DNA of 28,849 bases from Rhizophagus sp. LPA8_4_AMF (taxonomy: Eukaryota > Glomeromycota > Glomeromycetes > Glomerales > Glomeraceae). Below, piece by piece: positions 10,021 through 20,790 of the stretch. A model generated the notes under the pieces. The model did not search any database and had not been told where the DNA came from. It worked only from the letters and a program-made list of their open reading frames with translations. The position numbers were made by a program, and so were the translations under genes. Where the stretch lies: assembly GCA_021464525.1 (NCBI GenBank), contig JADRCO010000650.1:1-28849 (forward strand), given 5' to 3'. How positions within the stretch are numbered: position 1 is the stretch's first letter; each line of letters begins with the position of its first letter.

Positions 10021-12925
10021 GGGCGGTGACATATATTAGCTAATATTTTAGGGGGTGGAGGGTATGCAAAGATCTTAGGTTACACATAATATTATAAATC
10101 ACGTGATAATAGTGGCTTAGAATTTATTCAATTTTATTTTTTTTTATTTTGTACAACTGAATATAACCAATAATTATTCTCTATCCAATATACATTCCCT
10201 TAAATTTATTTCATCGCAAAAAGGTCACTTTCGTTGTGATGGAAGAAGAGAAAAATCATCAAGAGTCCCTGAGTTTTGTTCTTTACCTTTTCCCTTAGGT
10301 CGCCCACGGGTAGCAGAATGCATTGTTCATTTATGGTTCGTCATATAAGTAAGAGTTGGAAAGTATTTATTACATTCTGAACAACAAAGATGCGAATAGG
10401 TTGTTTAGTCAAGAGATGGGCAATGTGAGTCATAGGCGGGAATTTTCAAGATATCATAATATTTAAGAAGGTGTATAGAATTCGCAAAATGCCCATCTCT
10501 AGCTTTTGCAATTGGAGGTAAAAAGCCATTGTTTAATTGAAGAAAATCCATGGCTTCTTTTGCACGAGGTGGCCCACAACAACTTGGATTCATGCATCGT
10601 TGAATATCAAGAGAATATTGGCATAAGTTACAATAATTTTCAATCCACGACCACGGCACAAAACATTCTGTTGAATCATTTTGTTCTCCCGGTTCCTTTT
10701 TTGTTATTGTTTTCGTTGTTCTGCTTTTTCCTTATCTGTACCTTTAAAATGCAGGTCTTCAAATGGATTAACAAGCTCTTCAACATACTGTACATCTACA
10801 CTTCTTCCAAAAATCAAATCACGACGCCAAATATCACAAAGTGCCTCTCCGGTATATTTAAAGTTTTGAAGAGCCAATTCCAGATTGATGACTTTTCCTT
10901 GTATATTTAGGTGTGTCCCAAAATGATCAATTGGTAGTGTGATGCCTGCCAATTTTTCGGATAGTGTTGCCATACCCCTCTCAACGGGATTGTACTTGGA
11001 TTGTCCCGAAGCATGTGTTCGCATAGTCAGGTAATCTAAATTAAACTTTCGAAAAAGTTGGCAATATGTTTTTATATTTTTTAAATGCCTTGGATTCTCA
11101 TCTGGTCCTCCATCTACTAATAATACCCAAATAGGTCGAATTTTTCCATTAATCTTTAACGCATCATCATATTGAGGATTTGATGTGAGGCTTTTGAGGT
11201 CTTGCATGTGTATAAGTGATGACGTACCAAAGGACCATTGATGACGTACACAAATAGCGAGTTTTCCTGTTCGTAATTCATCATTTGACTCATTTGGTTT
11301 GATTATAAGGTAAACCGATGGAATTAACTTTTGCCCATTTTCTGCGGGAAAATCATGATCGGCCACACAAACAGGCTTATTAACTGACTGCAACGTGCAA
11401 AATGATCGACCTACAGCGGGTAATCCAAGACCTATCTTCGCCTTGTCATCTTGAGAAATGACAACAGACATATCAGCAAAGACATTTGCAAATTGTTTCG
11501 TACTTTTTACAGACGCGAGGTAATAATGACCATCAGGATAGTCTCGTGTATCAGTACGTGAGACTCCAGCTACTGTGACCCATGCTGGATGGTGGTGTGC
11601 TCTTGCAGAAATAGAATTGGATTGGCGAGGCAACAGATAATTATTCAAAGTTGTTCGTGCCATGTAGACGTTATATTTTTCTTCAAGATTCTTGCGCAAA
11701 TTTTCAATTATCTGCACCTTAACAACTTCTTTTCATCGTTTTTCATCAGCTGATCCAAATTCAATTAAATCATGAATATGATCATATAAGTCTAGATGCT
11801 TGAAAAGGAGTGGAGGCCGACCAGGTTTATCATATTTTATTACTTCCTGATTTTCATGAAGCATCTTCTGTTTTTTTTCTTTACTCTTTTGAACATACTT
11901 TGCATTCCTTTTTAATTTGACAATCTTGTCCTCATTGAATTTTATTTAATCTCGAAGATCTACTATTTTTTCATATATATCATGATGAAGTTGAGAATTA
12001 GTGGTGAGATTGTAAATTTGCTCAAATTCGGTAAGCTTTTTCTCTGCTATTGTAATTTCATTTGATGCCTTTTTTTGAGCTGCCACATTAACAGGAATTT
12101 TCTGCGTAAATCTTCTTGAATAAATAGTTGGAAGAGAAGGGATCAAGTCTTCTCTAGGCTCTCTAGGCACAGGATTCCTTAGTCTCATTGTTTGTATATC
12201 ATATAAGCTAAATTGTGTGTTCAGGTATTTTCTAATTATTTCATCAATTTCTGTTGTGCTTTTTTTTTTAATTTTATTCCATTCTTGCGTTGCTTCACGA
12301 CAAATATCAGCGCAGTTTGGAGTACCATTTCCAGTCTTAACTATAATACTATATACATAAGCATTAGAAAATTCCTGATATTTATTTGCCGGTGAATTAT
12401 AGATTGGTTTCTTATTAAATTTAGGGCTAAATAAAAATAATTGATGGCTCATTTTTTAATATTTTGGATAAAATGTTAACGCATTTTTTGTATGAAAAAG
12501 TTTTTTGCGGAAATATAAGTTAAACGTAAAATAAAAAACCCTGCAGCATGTTTATAATTATTGCGAGCGAAGGTCAGCGTACCGCAGCACATTTATATCG
12601 TTGTACATCTTGTCATACGTGCATATTAGAGCAATGATCGAAAAAACTAGTTTTAAATCAAAATAATAGTATAAAAAGTTTTTTTATTTAATGTTACAAT
12701 TGAATATTATGAATTTAAGGTACAATTTAAAAATATAATAACGGAAAAAAAGAAAAAATAAAAAAAAAAGACGTGAGAAAAAAAATTTAATATTAGATAT
12801 ACATCCTATTAAATAACACCTAAAAAGGAAAATGATCATCATGCACGTGACCAGAATATCTTACCTGGGGGTGGGGGGGTAGACGCTACTATTAAAGCAA
12901 TATTAGCTAATATATGTCACGACCC
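10021..12925 (-). mobile_element. 2.9-kb DNA transposon with terminal inverted repeats
   Basis: A perfect 22-bp inverted match starts GTGACATATATTAGC at 10026-10047 and lies inverted at 12899-12920. Adding the outer GGG.. gives ends at 10021 and 12925. The triplet TAA borders both ends (10018-10020 and 12926-12928), a plausible 3-bp target duplication; the TWA type is known from PIF/Harbinger. Part of the match is a self-palindrome (ATATTAGCTAATAT), so its independent information is less than 22 bases, but the GTGACAT flank removes most doubt. Both ends carry a G-rich tract read on the plus strand (10051-10062, 12868-12881) and a CACGTG 76-79 bases inside the tip. The interior is one broken transposase-like gene on the minus strand. 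Confidence 0.7.
10225..12452 (-). pseudogene. Broken transposase-like gene with DDE-type core and C-terminal zinc finger
   Basis: Read from 12452 down to 10225, one frame spans the element apart from stops at 11946-11948 (TAA) and 11733-11735 (TGA). A frameshift near 10704-10715 follows, then stops at 10405-10407 (TAA) and 10327-10329 (TGA). The repaired length would be about 740 residues. The N-terminus may include an HMG-like helical segment (ICREATQEWNKIKKKS). A linker has GRPPLLF. The core has candidate acidic residues in VADHDFPAENG, LLVDGGPDENPRHL and KYNPVERGMATLS, in the order of a D-D-E RNase-H-fold transposase. A Cys-rich block follows (CNLCQY...PSCCGPPRAKEAM), then C2H2-like CCSECNKYF...HK-x-TMH and a basic GRPKGKGK tail. 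I do not recognise a named superfamily. The inactivating changes mean no functional protein is made. Confidence 0.6.
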
Positions 12926-13747
12926 TAATTAATTAATTATAATTTTGGCTATCAAGACCTTGGTAAAGGTAAAGGCTTACCTTTTTAGGCAAAGCTTAAC
13001 TTGGCTTAAATGGTTTATAGATAGCTTTACAAATAACCTTAGTAATATGATTTAGTAAAGTTAGAAAATAATATAAATAATATATTATATTAATATTTTA
13101 TTTAAATTTATTGTTAGTTAATTTTTATAAAAATATAATAACTGAAAAATTTAAAATTTAGTAACAAATCAAGAAATATTGACTATAAAATTATTAATAT
13201 TTATAAATTTATAAAAAAAATAAAGGATTTCATTTGTAAATTTATTATACTTTGACATTTATTAATAAAAAATAAAATAAAATAAAATAAAATAATCAGT
13301 TAAAAAAAATAATATAATTATTATTATTCTAAAAAAATATTTATTAGCAAATATATACATATATACATTTATATTAATTAAATAAAATAATTTTTTTTTA
13401 AATGATAATAAAACAGCTAGAATTCTAATTTCAAAAAATTTTATAGTGAATATGTACAAGTATACAACAAATAATTATAAAAGGTAATTTCTAATATAAA
13501 TAATTAAAAAAAAGTGGAAATAATTTAATGAAAAATTAGGGGCTTTATAAATTAAGTATATATATTTTAATTAAAATAAAATAGCAAAATCATAAAATTT
13601 ACATCACTCAGCTAAGTGAATTGTAATTTTTGATTTCTGTTTAATGAGAAATATACTTCTAATAATAATTCTAAATTCTAATTAATAATTCTATCTTAAC
13701 ATAATAAAAGAACAAAAAAAAAACAAATTATGACCACAATACGCATC
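12926..13747. other. AT-rich spacer between the transposon and the microexon gene
   Basis: There is no gene. Bases 13001-13029 hold the inverted partner of the repeat at 9944. Runs of AAAATAAAATAAAAT (about 13267-13295) form a simple repeat. The 3' end of the minus-strand gene that stops at 13748 should lie in the last part. Confidence 0.45.
13001..13029 (-). repeat. Outer inverted repeat, right copy
   Basis: This is the inverse of 9944-9972 with four mismatches in 29. It lies 76 bases outside the right end of the transposon. Confidence 0.5.
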
Positions 13748-14586
13748 TTATTCTTTCATCCATTCGGTTTGCATAGTTGTCAAAGAAGGATTCCAAATAA
13801 AATTGAAATCATTATTAGAATTATCATGTTTAGATGATCTATTACGTTCCCTTTGTCTACGGCGTTTTGCATATGATGAAGAACCTGATGAAGAACTTGA
13901 AGAAGGAATTGATCTTTCTGTAATCATCTGAGAAGGTTCAGTATAAGCTGCCGCTGCTATAAGAGTCGACATTGAATGATTAGAAAATGGAGATGTAATG
14001 GATATGAATTGACTATGTTGATCAGTTTGCGTCAATATATCTGGCTTAATATTTTCTTGATCTTCGGAAGAGTCTCCTGTCAAATTCATTAAAACTTCTT
14101 TTGCAATAGACTCATCCTCTAAGACATCTTCCGTTTCAAACCTAAAATAAAAAAAAAATTAACTATTTATTTTCAAAAAAAAGCTAAAAGAGTATTATAA
14201 AATAACTACACAGGAGCAAGTTCCGGAATTGGTGCAGTATACCAATCGTAAGTTGCCAATTGACCATTATTTATGACGTGTGCCACTAATTGTTTAATAA
14301 ATTCTTTTGCGTCTTCATGTCTATCTGGTGGATAAGAATTTAACACTCGATACCAATATTCTCTAAAAAACAAATTAAAATAATTATGAATTCGATCAAG
14401 ATTGAATTAACTTAATTAACCTTTACATGTCTACTTACTTGAAACCCGGTGGATATCTATTTTATTTATTCGAGAAGAAATAAAGAATGTTATAATTTTT
14501 TATACATGTTAAGCATAAGAAACAAAAATGAAATCTCAAAATAAAAAAAAAGCTTACATCACATACTGTTGCTGCTGTTGTTCCAT
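13748..14586 (-). CDS. Unrecognised Ser-rich, probably nuclear protein with a microexon (197 aa)
   Basis: Exons, in transcript order, are 14586-14558, 14456-14439 (18 nt), 14362-14210 and 14141-13748; all junctions are GT-AG and the frame closes at 198 codons. The protein starts MEQQQQQYVIYPPGFKEYW. It has a compact, probably folded N-terminal part (about 10-67) rich in aromatic residues: YWYRVLNSYPPDRHEDAKEF and TYDWYTAPIPELAPV. An acidic stretch follows (ETEDVLEDE), then a low-complexity Ser-rich region (SSSSSSGSSS). A basic KRRRQRERNR cluster looks like a nuclear localisation signal. I recognise no family. Composition suggests a nuclear or chromatin/transcription-associated factor; this is inference only. 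Skipping the microexon would keep the frame and remove YPPGFK, so two forms are possible. Confidence 0.7.
14439..14456 (-). other. 18-nt microexon
   Basis: On the minus strand this is AG|ATATCCACCGGGTTTCAA|GTAAGT. It contributes YPPGF plus part of the codons on both sides. Without it exon 1 would still join exon 3 in frame. Its strong donor (GTAAGT) and the PPGF reading support it as real. Confidence 0.6.
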
Positions 14587-15199
14587 ATTAATAAAAAAAG
14601 AGGGGAAAAAAGATGGTCGAAGTAATTTATTGAACTTTTTATAAAAAATATTAAAACAGCTGTTACAATAACAATCAAAATTTCAAAATTAAAGAAATTA
14701 AAGTCTTAGATTTAATGATAAACGTAAGTAGAAGAACAAGACAGAGAAAAAAAGTGATTAATTTTCTCCTAAGAGAGCAGTAAATCTCGGTAATATATAA
14801 TCATGTAATTTTGTTTCACAAGTTCCTTTCACCAACCGATTTATTGTAATTACATTTGCCTTTTTTGGAGATTTACTTTGTCACACTTGACAAAACCAGC
14901 TTATAAGAGAGTATTTATATTTACGAATATCGCAACTAAACTCTTATTGGAAGACTAGAAGAAGAACAAGGTGGTAAAAAATACAATGGAACATGCTAAT
15001 AGTACCAATTACTTAAGATTCTCATAAAGATCTTCAGTATTTAAAACAAATAAAATTTGTTTATAATTACACCTAATACTATTATCCTATTAATGTTCAA
15101 AAATAATAATGAGTCGAATATATCTGCGAGAAGGCTTCTAGTCTCTAGATATGGAATTTTAAAGTTATTTCACTGATTCAACCGATTTAAGGGTGATGA

Positions 15200-15420
15200 T
15201 AATAAAATGCAAAGCCACAGTGAAGTTTTTGCCCAAGAAGTATCATTTAAAGGCCTGCATTGGGCTGGGACTGGATTGAATATTTGGCAAAAACTTATAG
15301 GCTCAGACCCGGGTTTTAATACGGCGCAAGATGCTGATTCATATAAGTCTCTACTATCAATTTGCTTTTTCAATTGCTTGTTATTAATGTCATAGGTATC
15401 ATTCGCAATTAAACATATCC
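15200..15420. repeat. GC-richer island, probable dispersed-repeat fragment
   Basis: The island reads through on both strands. The minus strand gives KPGSEPISFCQIFNPVPAQC and the plus strand GLHWAGTGLNIWQKLIGSDP. Composition unlike the neighbours and a coding-like look without start, splice sites or partner exons suggest a piece of a repeated element. I cannot name the family or decide the strand. Confidence 0.3.
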
Positions 15421-15890
15421 TTTTATTTAACATAAAAAGAAATAATATTAACATTCGCAGATTCGAAAAAAATTTTATTAAATAAACGATTTGCTATCAT
15501 ATATGTAAAATTTTAATTACCTTGACAAAACCAGTTCTTCGATCAACGCTCAAATTGTAAATTTTTTAATTTACTGTATTGACGGAATTTATTCTTAGCA
15601 TTTTCAATAGCTCCTTTATAAACTATTGTTATCAACACAATCCTTCCTACAAAATAATATTGTTCAATATTTTATATTCAAACTTAAAAAACGACACGAT
15701 AAAGTAATTGAATTCATTGGTTCTCTCAACTTTTTTACCCCAAAGAATCTTGATATTTAAAATCTTAATGTTGTTCAAATTCTAGAACGCACTCCATCAC
15801 GAGATGTTAAACGCTTAGAATAAATCTATAAATAACGATTAAAAAACTTTGAAGTATCCTAATTGTTAAAAGGAACGTAAGTCTTTACAG

Positions 15891-16076
15891 CATGATCTTC
15901 TATTAAATCCAAGTCCTTTACACATTTATGATACTATGCTACCTTCACTAACTGACATTCTGTCTGAAGACACAGAATACTCTCCAAGAGATATTGGACT
16001 TCTATTCACTGAAAATGAAATTTACATTCTTTTTTATATTTCTGAAAACAATTTTGTAATAGTTTACCTACTGTAG
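15891..16076 (+). pseudogene. Possible decayed exon
   Basis: A 61-codon open stretch begins directly after TTTACAG and ends at TAG 16074-16076. It reads HIYDTMLPSLTDILSED and then DIGLLFTENEIYILF. The amino-acid mix is protein-like, but there is no start codon, no clear upstream exon and many stops before it. Family unknown. Confidence 0.25.
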
Positions 16077-16368
16077 TTACAAAGAAGTTTTTTTTAAAAA
16101 TGATTAAATAAATGTTTATTATAGACGATATTGATATTGACATTCTAATCTGAATAAAGAATGGCGTAATTTATTTAAAACAACTACAATTTATGCAAAA
16201 ATCATTTTTTATGCAACGCGCTCTGCGCCTTAGCAATGGAAAAAATTTTTTAATTGCACTATTTTAGCTTCAATACATAAGGAAAAAAGGGCATAGTTTG
16301 TATGTGAGTGAGAAATCATAATTAAAGAAGTTGAAAAAAATTTTTTCTTGTCGAAATTAAAAAATTTT

Positions 16369-19300
16369 CTAATGTAAATAGATTGAATTATTCCCGTTTA
16401 ATGGAAGAAAACTCCTACTCGCGTAGGTGTTACTTAATCCAAGACCTCTTTCCATTCTAGTTAAAGATACCGACATTGTCTTTCTTTCCCGAAATTTGTC
16501 ATAATCGTTCTCATCATCATAACTATCATCATCATCATCACTTTCTTCGTAAATATCATTAACATACATGTATTCTGATGTATTTTTTGTTGGTTCAAAA
16601 TCTCTCCAATTATCGGCGGGATTTAATGTTCGTTTAGCAAACAATCTTCTAGACCATGATGACCACGATGCAAGTGATGGTGTACGATCATAATCAGTAA
16701 TTGCGATATCTACATTTTCGGATTCTTCCATTGGGAATGGTAAAGGAACTTCTTTAATAGCGCGGAATTGAACACAATTATTAATATGCTATTAAAAAAA
16801 ATATGATTTTTAGTTATTGGATTAAAAATATATTTTACAGTATTTTCATAACTTACTTCATTTTCGACACGGAAAATACACCATTGCCACCGGCTTGAAA
16901 GTAAACGATGTTTGTTAAGATCAAATTATTAAGATATAAAAACGCGTGAATATAAGAATACTTACCGAAGCATTTCACAACAAGCAATCCAAACCACAAT
17001 TATCTTCGTTGTATCTTGATTAATTTCAATAAATAATAAAATCCAGGTCATTCTTAAAATGAAATTTGAGATAATGGCAAAGTAATATACCCAATGATGT
17101 TCGAATCCTAATTCATCTCTTAATAAATAATTCTCGCTATGTAGTTTGAATAGAGACCAATCCATTTTTACATCCCACCAATAAGAGTAAATGGATGTAA
17201 TAAATTGCGTGATCGCCCATACAGCTTTAGTAATAGTTGATGGTCCTTTAATTACACAATTACAAAAATTAGGTTATAGATAATCGTTGCAAAATTAAAA
17301 ATAAACTTAAGAAAAAATAACTTAACAAATACCTATATGATAAAAATACAACGTCCAAACAACAAGGATGGTTAATCCATATTTACCAATGTTTATAAAA
17401 TGTTTTACTTGAAGCGTGTCTAAGCAACGCTTAAGAGTTTGAAATAAACGGAGCAACACAGGGAGTGAACCAAGTAAAGGAGTAATTATAGCGTAACAAT
17501 CAGTTTCTGTGTACATATATATGTAAGAATGAGTTCACAAACCAAAAAGAGCGAACCATTTCAAGGTAGAACGCTTACCGTTTAGACATGTAAAAAGTCG
17601 TAACGTGGTCAATGAATATGCTAAACTAACTAATATATCAGCTATAAAGAAATCTCTGAATTCTACACGTATAATTCCACATCCAAGTAAACGTGCCTAA
17701 TTAATCATAATAAAATATTTAGTGTAACTAAAAAAGGAAATAAAAATAAAATTTTAATTCATACCACGGTAAAGAAGAACCATCTTCTAGCATTATAATA
17801 AAGAATGCGGAAAGGATTAAAAAGGATGACAAGAATAGAAATGACCAAGATTATAGGATATGTAATGGGATCAAAAATTTGAGATTGGAAATTAAAGAAC
17901 ATGACATAACACGTAATCAAAAAAATAAGAGATGGAATCTATAAGATAGAGAAAATATTAATTTATATTATGAGATATGTATAGAATTTCTCGTAAATAC
18001 AAACCTCAAGATATTGTCGAAAATCCAAATTAGATCTCGTGTCAAATTCGAAAATAAATTTGTAATTTATATGTGATATTGTCCATATATACATATTAAC
18101 ACCAAGTAAAAGTAAAAAAGATATTGCTAAAAAAAATCCGGAATAAAGCTCTAGCAATTTTGACCAAACGATATTTTCCTCTTCTTCATCTATTATTTTC
18201 CGCACTTCCACAATTGCATAGACTAGAGCAGGTAATGACAGACCTATATACAGGCCGATACGCAACATTGAATTATAATATGTCTATAATTTTCAAATCA
18301 TTAATAATCATTCCTAATTCCAAATTGATAAACGATAATTTGGAAACGACTTTTACTTTATTTTCTTTATTTGGCATCCGCAATTTTTGTAGTGCTTGAG
18401 AACGAGAGCCACCTTCAAAGTTTGTTACATAAAAATCTTCAGCATCTTTAAGAAGTTTTTTTATAACGTCAGATTTAATAAAATAAGAATTCGTCACTTT
18501 TTGCATGTATATTTGGCTTCCATTTCGCTCTGATATCTATATACGCATAAGGTTTTATGAGATACAATAAATTTATTTAAAGCAAAAAAACAGTTTTTTT
18601 TACCTTGTCATATTTTTTTAACATTTTAGAAAAACCATTGTAATTTAAAACTCTATATTTTTTCAATAATTCGGCACCTCTGTAGAACTCAAATACAGCC
18701 TTTTTTATATTCTTTTTGGCAATTTTATAATATACCTGCCGTTCATCAGAATCTAAGCTGGTTGTGGATACGTAACCTGGTATGTTTTGTGATGTAAAAA
18801 AATCGATGCTTTGTTTAACAAAAGCTTTGGGCGTATTCCAGACTTCAAACTAATTAGTATTAAAAAAGTAAAAATATATGATATAAATAAGATACGAATT
18901 ATCCGCAGCAAATATTTAATATTGTGCCAAATTCTTACGGATTGTTTTCTTTCATCGCCCTTTTCTTTTAACTTTTCATACTGTTGTACTAACAAGTTCA
19001 TACGATTGGTTGCTTTGATTTCTTGAACTAAAAAAGAATAAACAGAAAATAATCAACAAGCGTAGGTGAAACCACATTTTAAAATTAATAATTTAATTAT
19101 GTTACGTTTATAAAAATGTTCGATCTTTTCCAATTCTCCATCTAGAGCTGTAAAAAACAAACGTTCTTTGGGGTCAACCTGGTCCATTAACGTTTCCAGC
19201 GACTTTATTTTAGATGGTCGTGGTTCTGTGAAAAAGCAATTACATAATTATAAAGTATCTCTAATACATAATAATTTGAATAATACATACATACTATTGT

Positions 19301-19734
19301 TACTAGATGAACTTTGGTGCCTTTGTAGTATAACTAAAGCAGAAGAAACTTTATGAAAGAAATCTTGTACGCTATCAGCTACACTATTCATACTGAATGT
19401 TCTCTGAGATTGAACGGAGATTCTCTTATCATTAAATGGGGATGGAATTTCCGTTCCTTCCAGATGTGTGCTCTGAGGTCGACTATCACGATTGTATATG
19501 CTTGGATCATTATTTTGCAAAAATTCTTTGTCTCTTGCTAATTTTTCCCGTTGTACACTTCGGAGCTTCTTTTTCAATCCTTTATAATCGATATATCTAA
19601 AAGAGGTAGGCGACGAGTAAGCATAGTTCATTGCGATCACTATTATTAAAAGAAATAAAATAAATAAATAAAAAAATTTACTTTATCTTCCATTCTGGAA
19701 CAATTTCTGTTTGTAAACGTTTTTCAAATTTCAT
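16369..19734 (-). CDS. SYG1: SPX-EXS phosphate exporter of the SYG1/XPR1 family (823 aa)
   Basis: Thirteen exons in transcript order: 19734-19682, 19596-19295, 19225-19106, 19027-18939, 18849-18604, 18536-18357, 18283-18005, 17938-17765, 17696-17579, 17506-17333, 17245-16966, 16893-16857, 16788-16369. The family exports inorganic phosphate, gated by inositol pyrophosphates bound to the N-terminal SPX domain. The SPX start MKFEKRLQTEIVPEW leads to Y19, K23 and K26-28 (YIDYKGLKKKL). Its C-terminal helix GFSKMLKKYDK carries K263, K266 and K270; these two basic clusters form the ligand site in known SPX domains. About eight hydrophobic segments follow from residue 335 on, then the EXS block with NPFRILYYNARRWFF, SYWWDVKMDWSLF and RRWQWCIFRVENEHINN. 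The C-terminal tail (about 683-823) is acidic and poorly ordered, with DDDDDSYDDENDYD. In a mycorrhizal fungus such a protein could take part in phosphate release, but location and direction are not shown here. Confidence 0.93.
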
Positions 19735-20553
19735 CTTTTAAAGCATGAAATAAAACAAAAAGCAAATATAACGAGCAAAAGAAACTTTTTAATAAAAAGA
19801 TGCAATTTATAAAAAAAACTAAAATAGATAGTTGTTTATAAAATTCTGATATGAATACCCTTTGAATCAAACTACGAAGTTCAAAATGGCAAGATATTGA
19901 TTGTACTTGTTGTACAAATTAGTAGATTAAGAATAAAATGAAATATTGATCCCGTATTTCGGTAGTCTTTATTTGTAATTTCCCCATCTGGAAATGTTAA
20001 TTTAAACACGAGATTAACTTTATTTGAAACAATGACAATTAATTTATAATTATGTATAGTTAAAAAATGTTATACAGTATATGAAGTTGAGGACTCGAGA
20101 AAATATTAAATTTTACGATTGAATACTCTGAATGGATTTTCAGATTTTCAATAAAATTGTATATATAGCCAAAGTGTATTGATTCGATCGAACTTTTGTA
20201 TTTACTCAAATCGCTCTCGCCTCTCATATTAATGCAAATAATGACTTCTTTTCTCGCTTTAATGATTATAAATAATTTATCACATTGCCATTTTTTTTGG
20301 TTAAATTCTTATTTATAATTTATTGTATTTTACTTTTTTAAAAAAATTTCATAACTTTATCATGTGCAGTGTGCAGGACAATGAAGAGCTAAATGGAAAA
20401 ATTCTAGATGATCAGATGATCAATATCACTGAAAATCATATCGTCTCATTAGTCACGAGTTTTACTTATAGTACCCATATACTAAGCACTTGGAGCACTA
20501 TTGGTAGTACCATTGGAAGGTTTGGAAGCATAATTTTCTTATAAAATCATTTG

Positions 20554-20571
20554 GATTGGAAGCTTCCAATC
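20554..20571. repeat. Perfect 18-bp palindrome GATTGGAAGCTTCCAATC
   Basis: The sequence equals its own complement. The half-site TTGGAAG recurs nearby (about 20515, 20523, 20586), giving a small cluster. It could be a transcription-factor half-site array or the relic of a palindromic element. Confidence 0.6.
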
Positions 20572-20640
20572 AAATTTTTAACTATTGGAAGTATAAAATG
20601 CACATCACTGCCATATACTGTAAATTAAATTTAAATTGCT

Positions 20641-20646
20641 CACGTG
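20641..20646. promoter_or_regulatory. CACGTG palindrome between SYG1 and FAD1
   Basis: The context is TCACGTGA. It is about 0.9 kb upstream of the SYG1 start and 145 bases beyond the FAD1 stop. Pho4-type bHLH factors bind CACGTG at yeast phosphate genes, but the distance makes a role at SYG1 uncertain. Confidence 0.25.
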
Positions 20647-20790
20647 ATTGAGAAATTTTTTGATCCGAAAATTTCGGTATTTATTTCCGGTATTAAAAAT
20701 CTAAATTATGTCTATTTAATATCACGTATCTAAGGCCATACAAACAGTGTATTAGTTTAACAAATATCTATCTATTAATTTTATAATCCT

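Larger units (their letters stand above)
14587..16368. other. Intergenic stretch with a GC-richer island and possible gene fragment
   Basis: I support no intact gene. Bases 15200-15420 are clearly GC-richer than the surroundings and open on both strands (see separate entry). Bases 15891-16076 are open for 61 codons on the plus strand after a TTTACAG acceptor-like site, reading HIYDTMLPSLTDILSEDTEY; it could be a decayed exon. The first few hundred bases should hold the promoter of the gene starting at 14586. Confidence 0.4.
19735..20790. other. Spacer between SYG1 and FAD1, with palindromes
   Basis: There is no supported gene. The 73-codon open frame at 20323-20544 overlaps a short repeat built on ATTGGAAG and is not convincing. 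Visible structure: the perfect 18-bp palindrome at 20554-20571 and a CACGTG at 20641. The SYG1 promoter should lie in the first few hundred bases and the FAD1 3' UTR in the last. Confidence 0.45.

Noticed and set aside
10506-10910. Plus-strand 134-codon open frame over the transposase relic
   Set aside because: It is the antisense of the transposase reading, whose zinc-finger and acidic motifs are clearly on the minus strand.
13262-13459. 65-codon minus-strand open frame
   Set aside because: Composed of AAAAT-type simple repeat giving Phe/Ile/Tyr-rich noise.
18124-18399. Plus-strand frames lying over the SYG1 gene
   Set aside because: Shadows of the opposite strand; the SYG1 exons explain the region.
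20323-20544. 73-codon plus-strand open frame
   Set aside because: It overlaps a short repeat cluster and has no recognisable domain or supporting splice sites.
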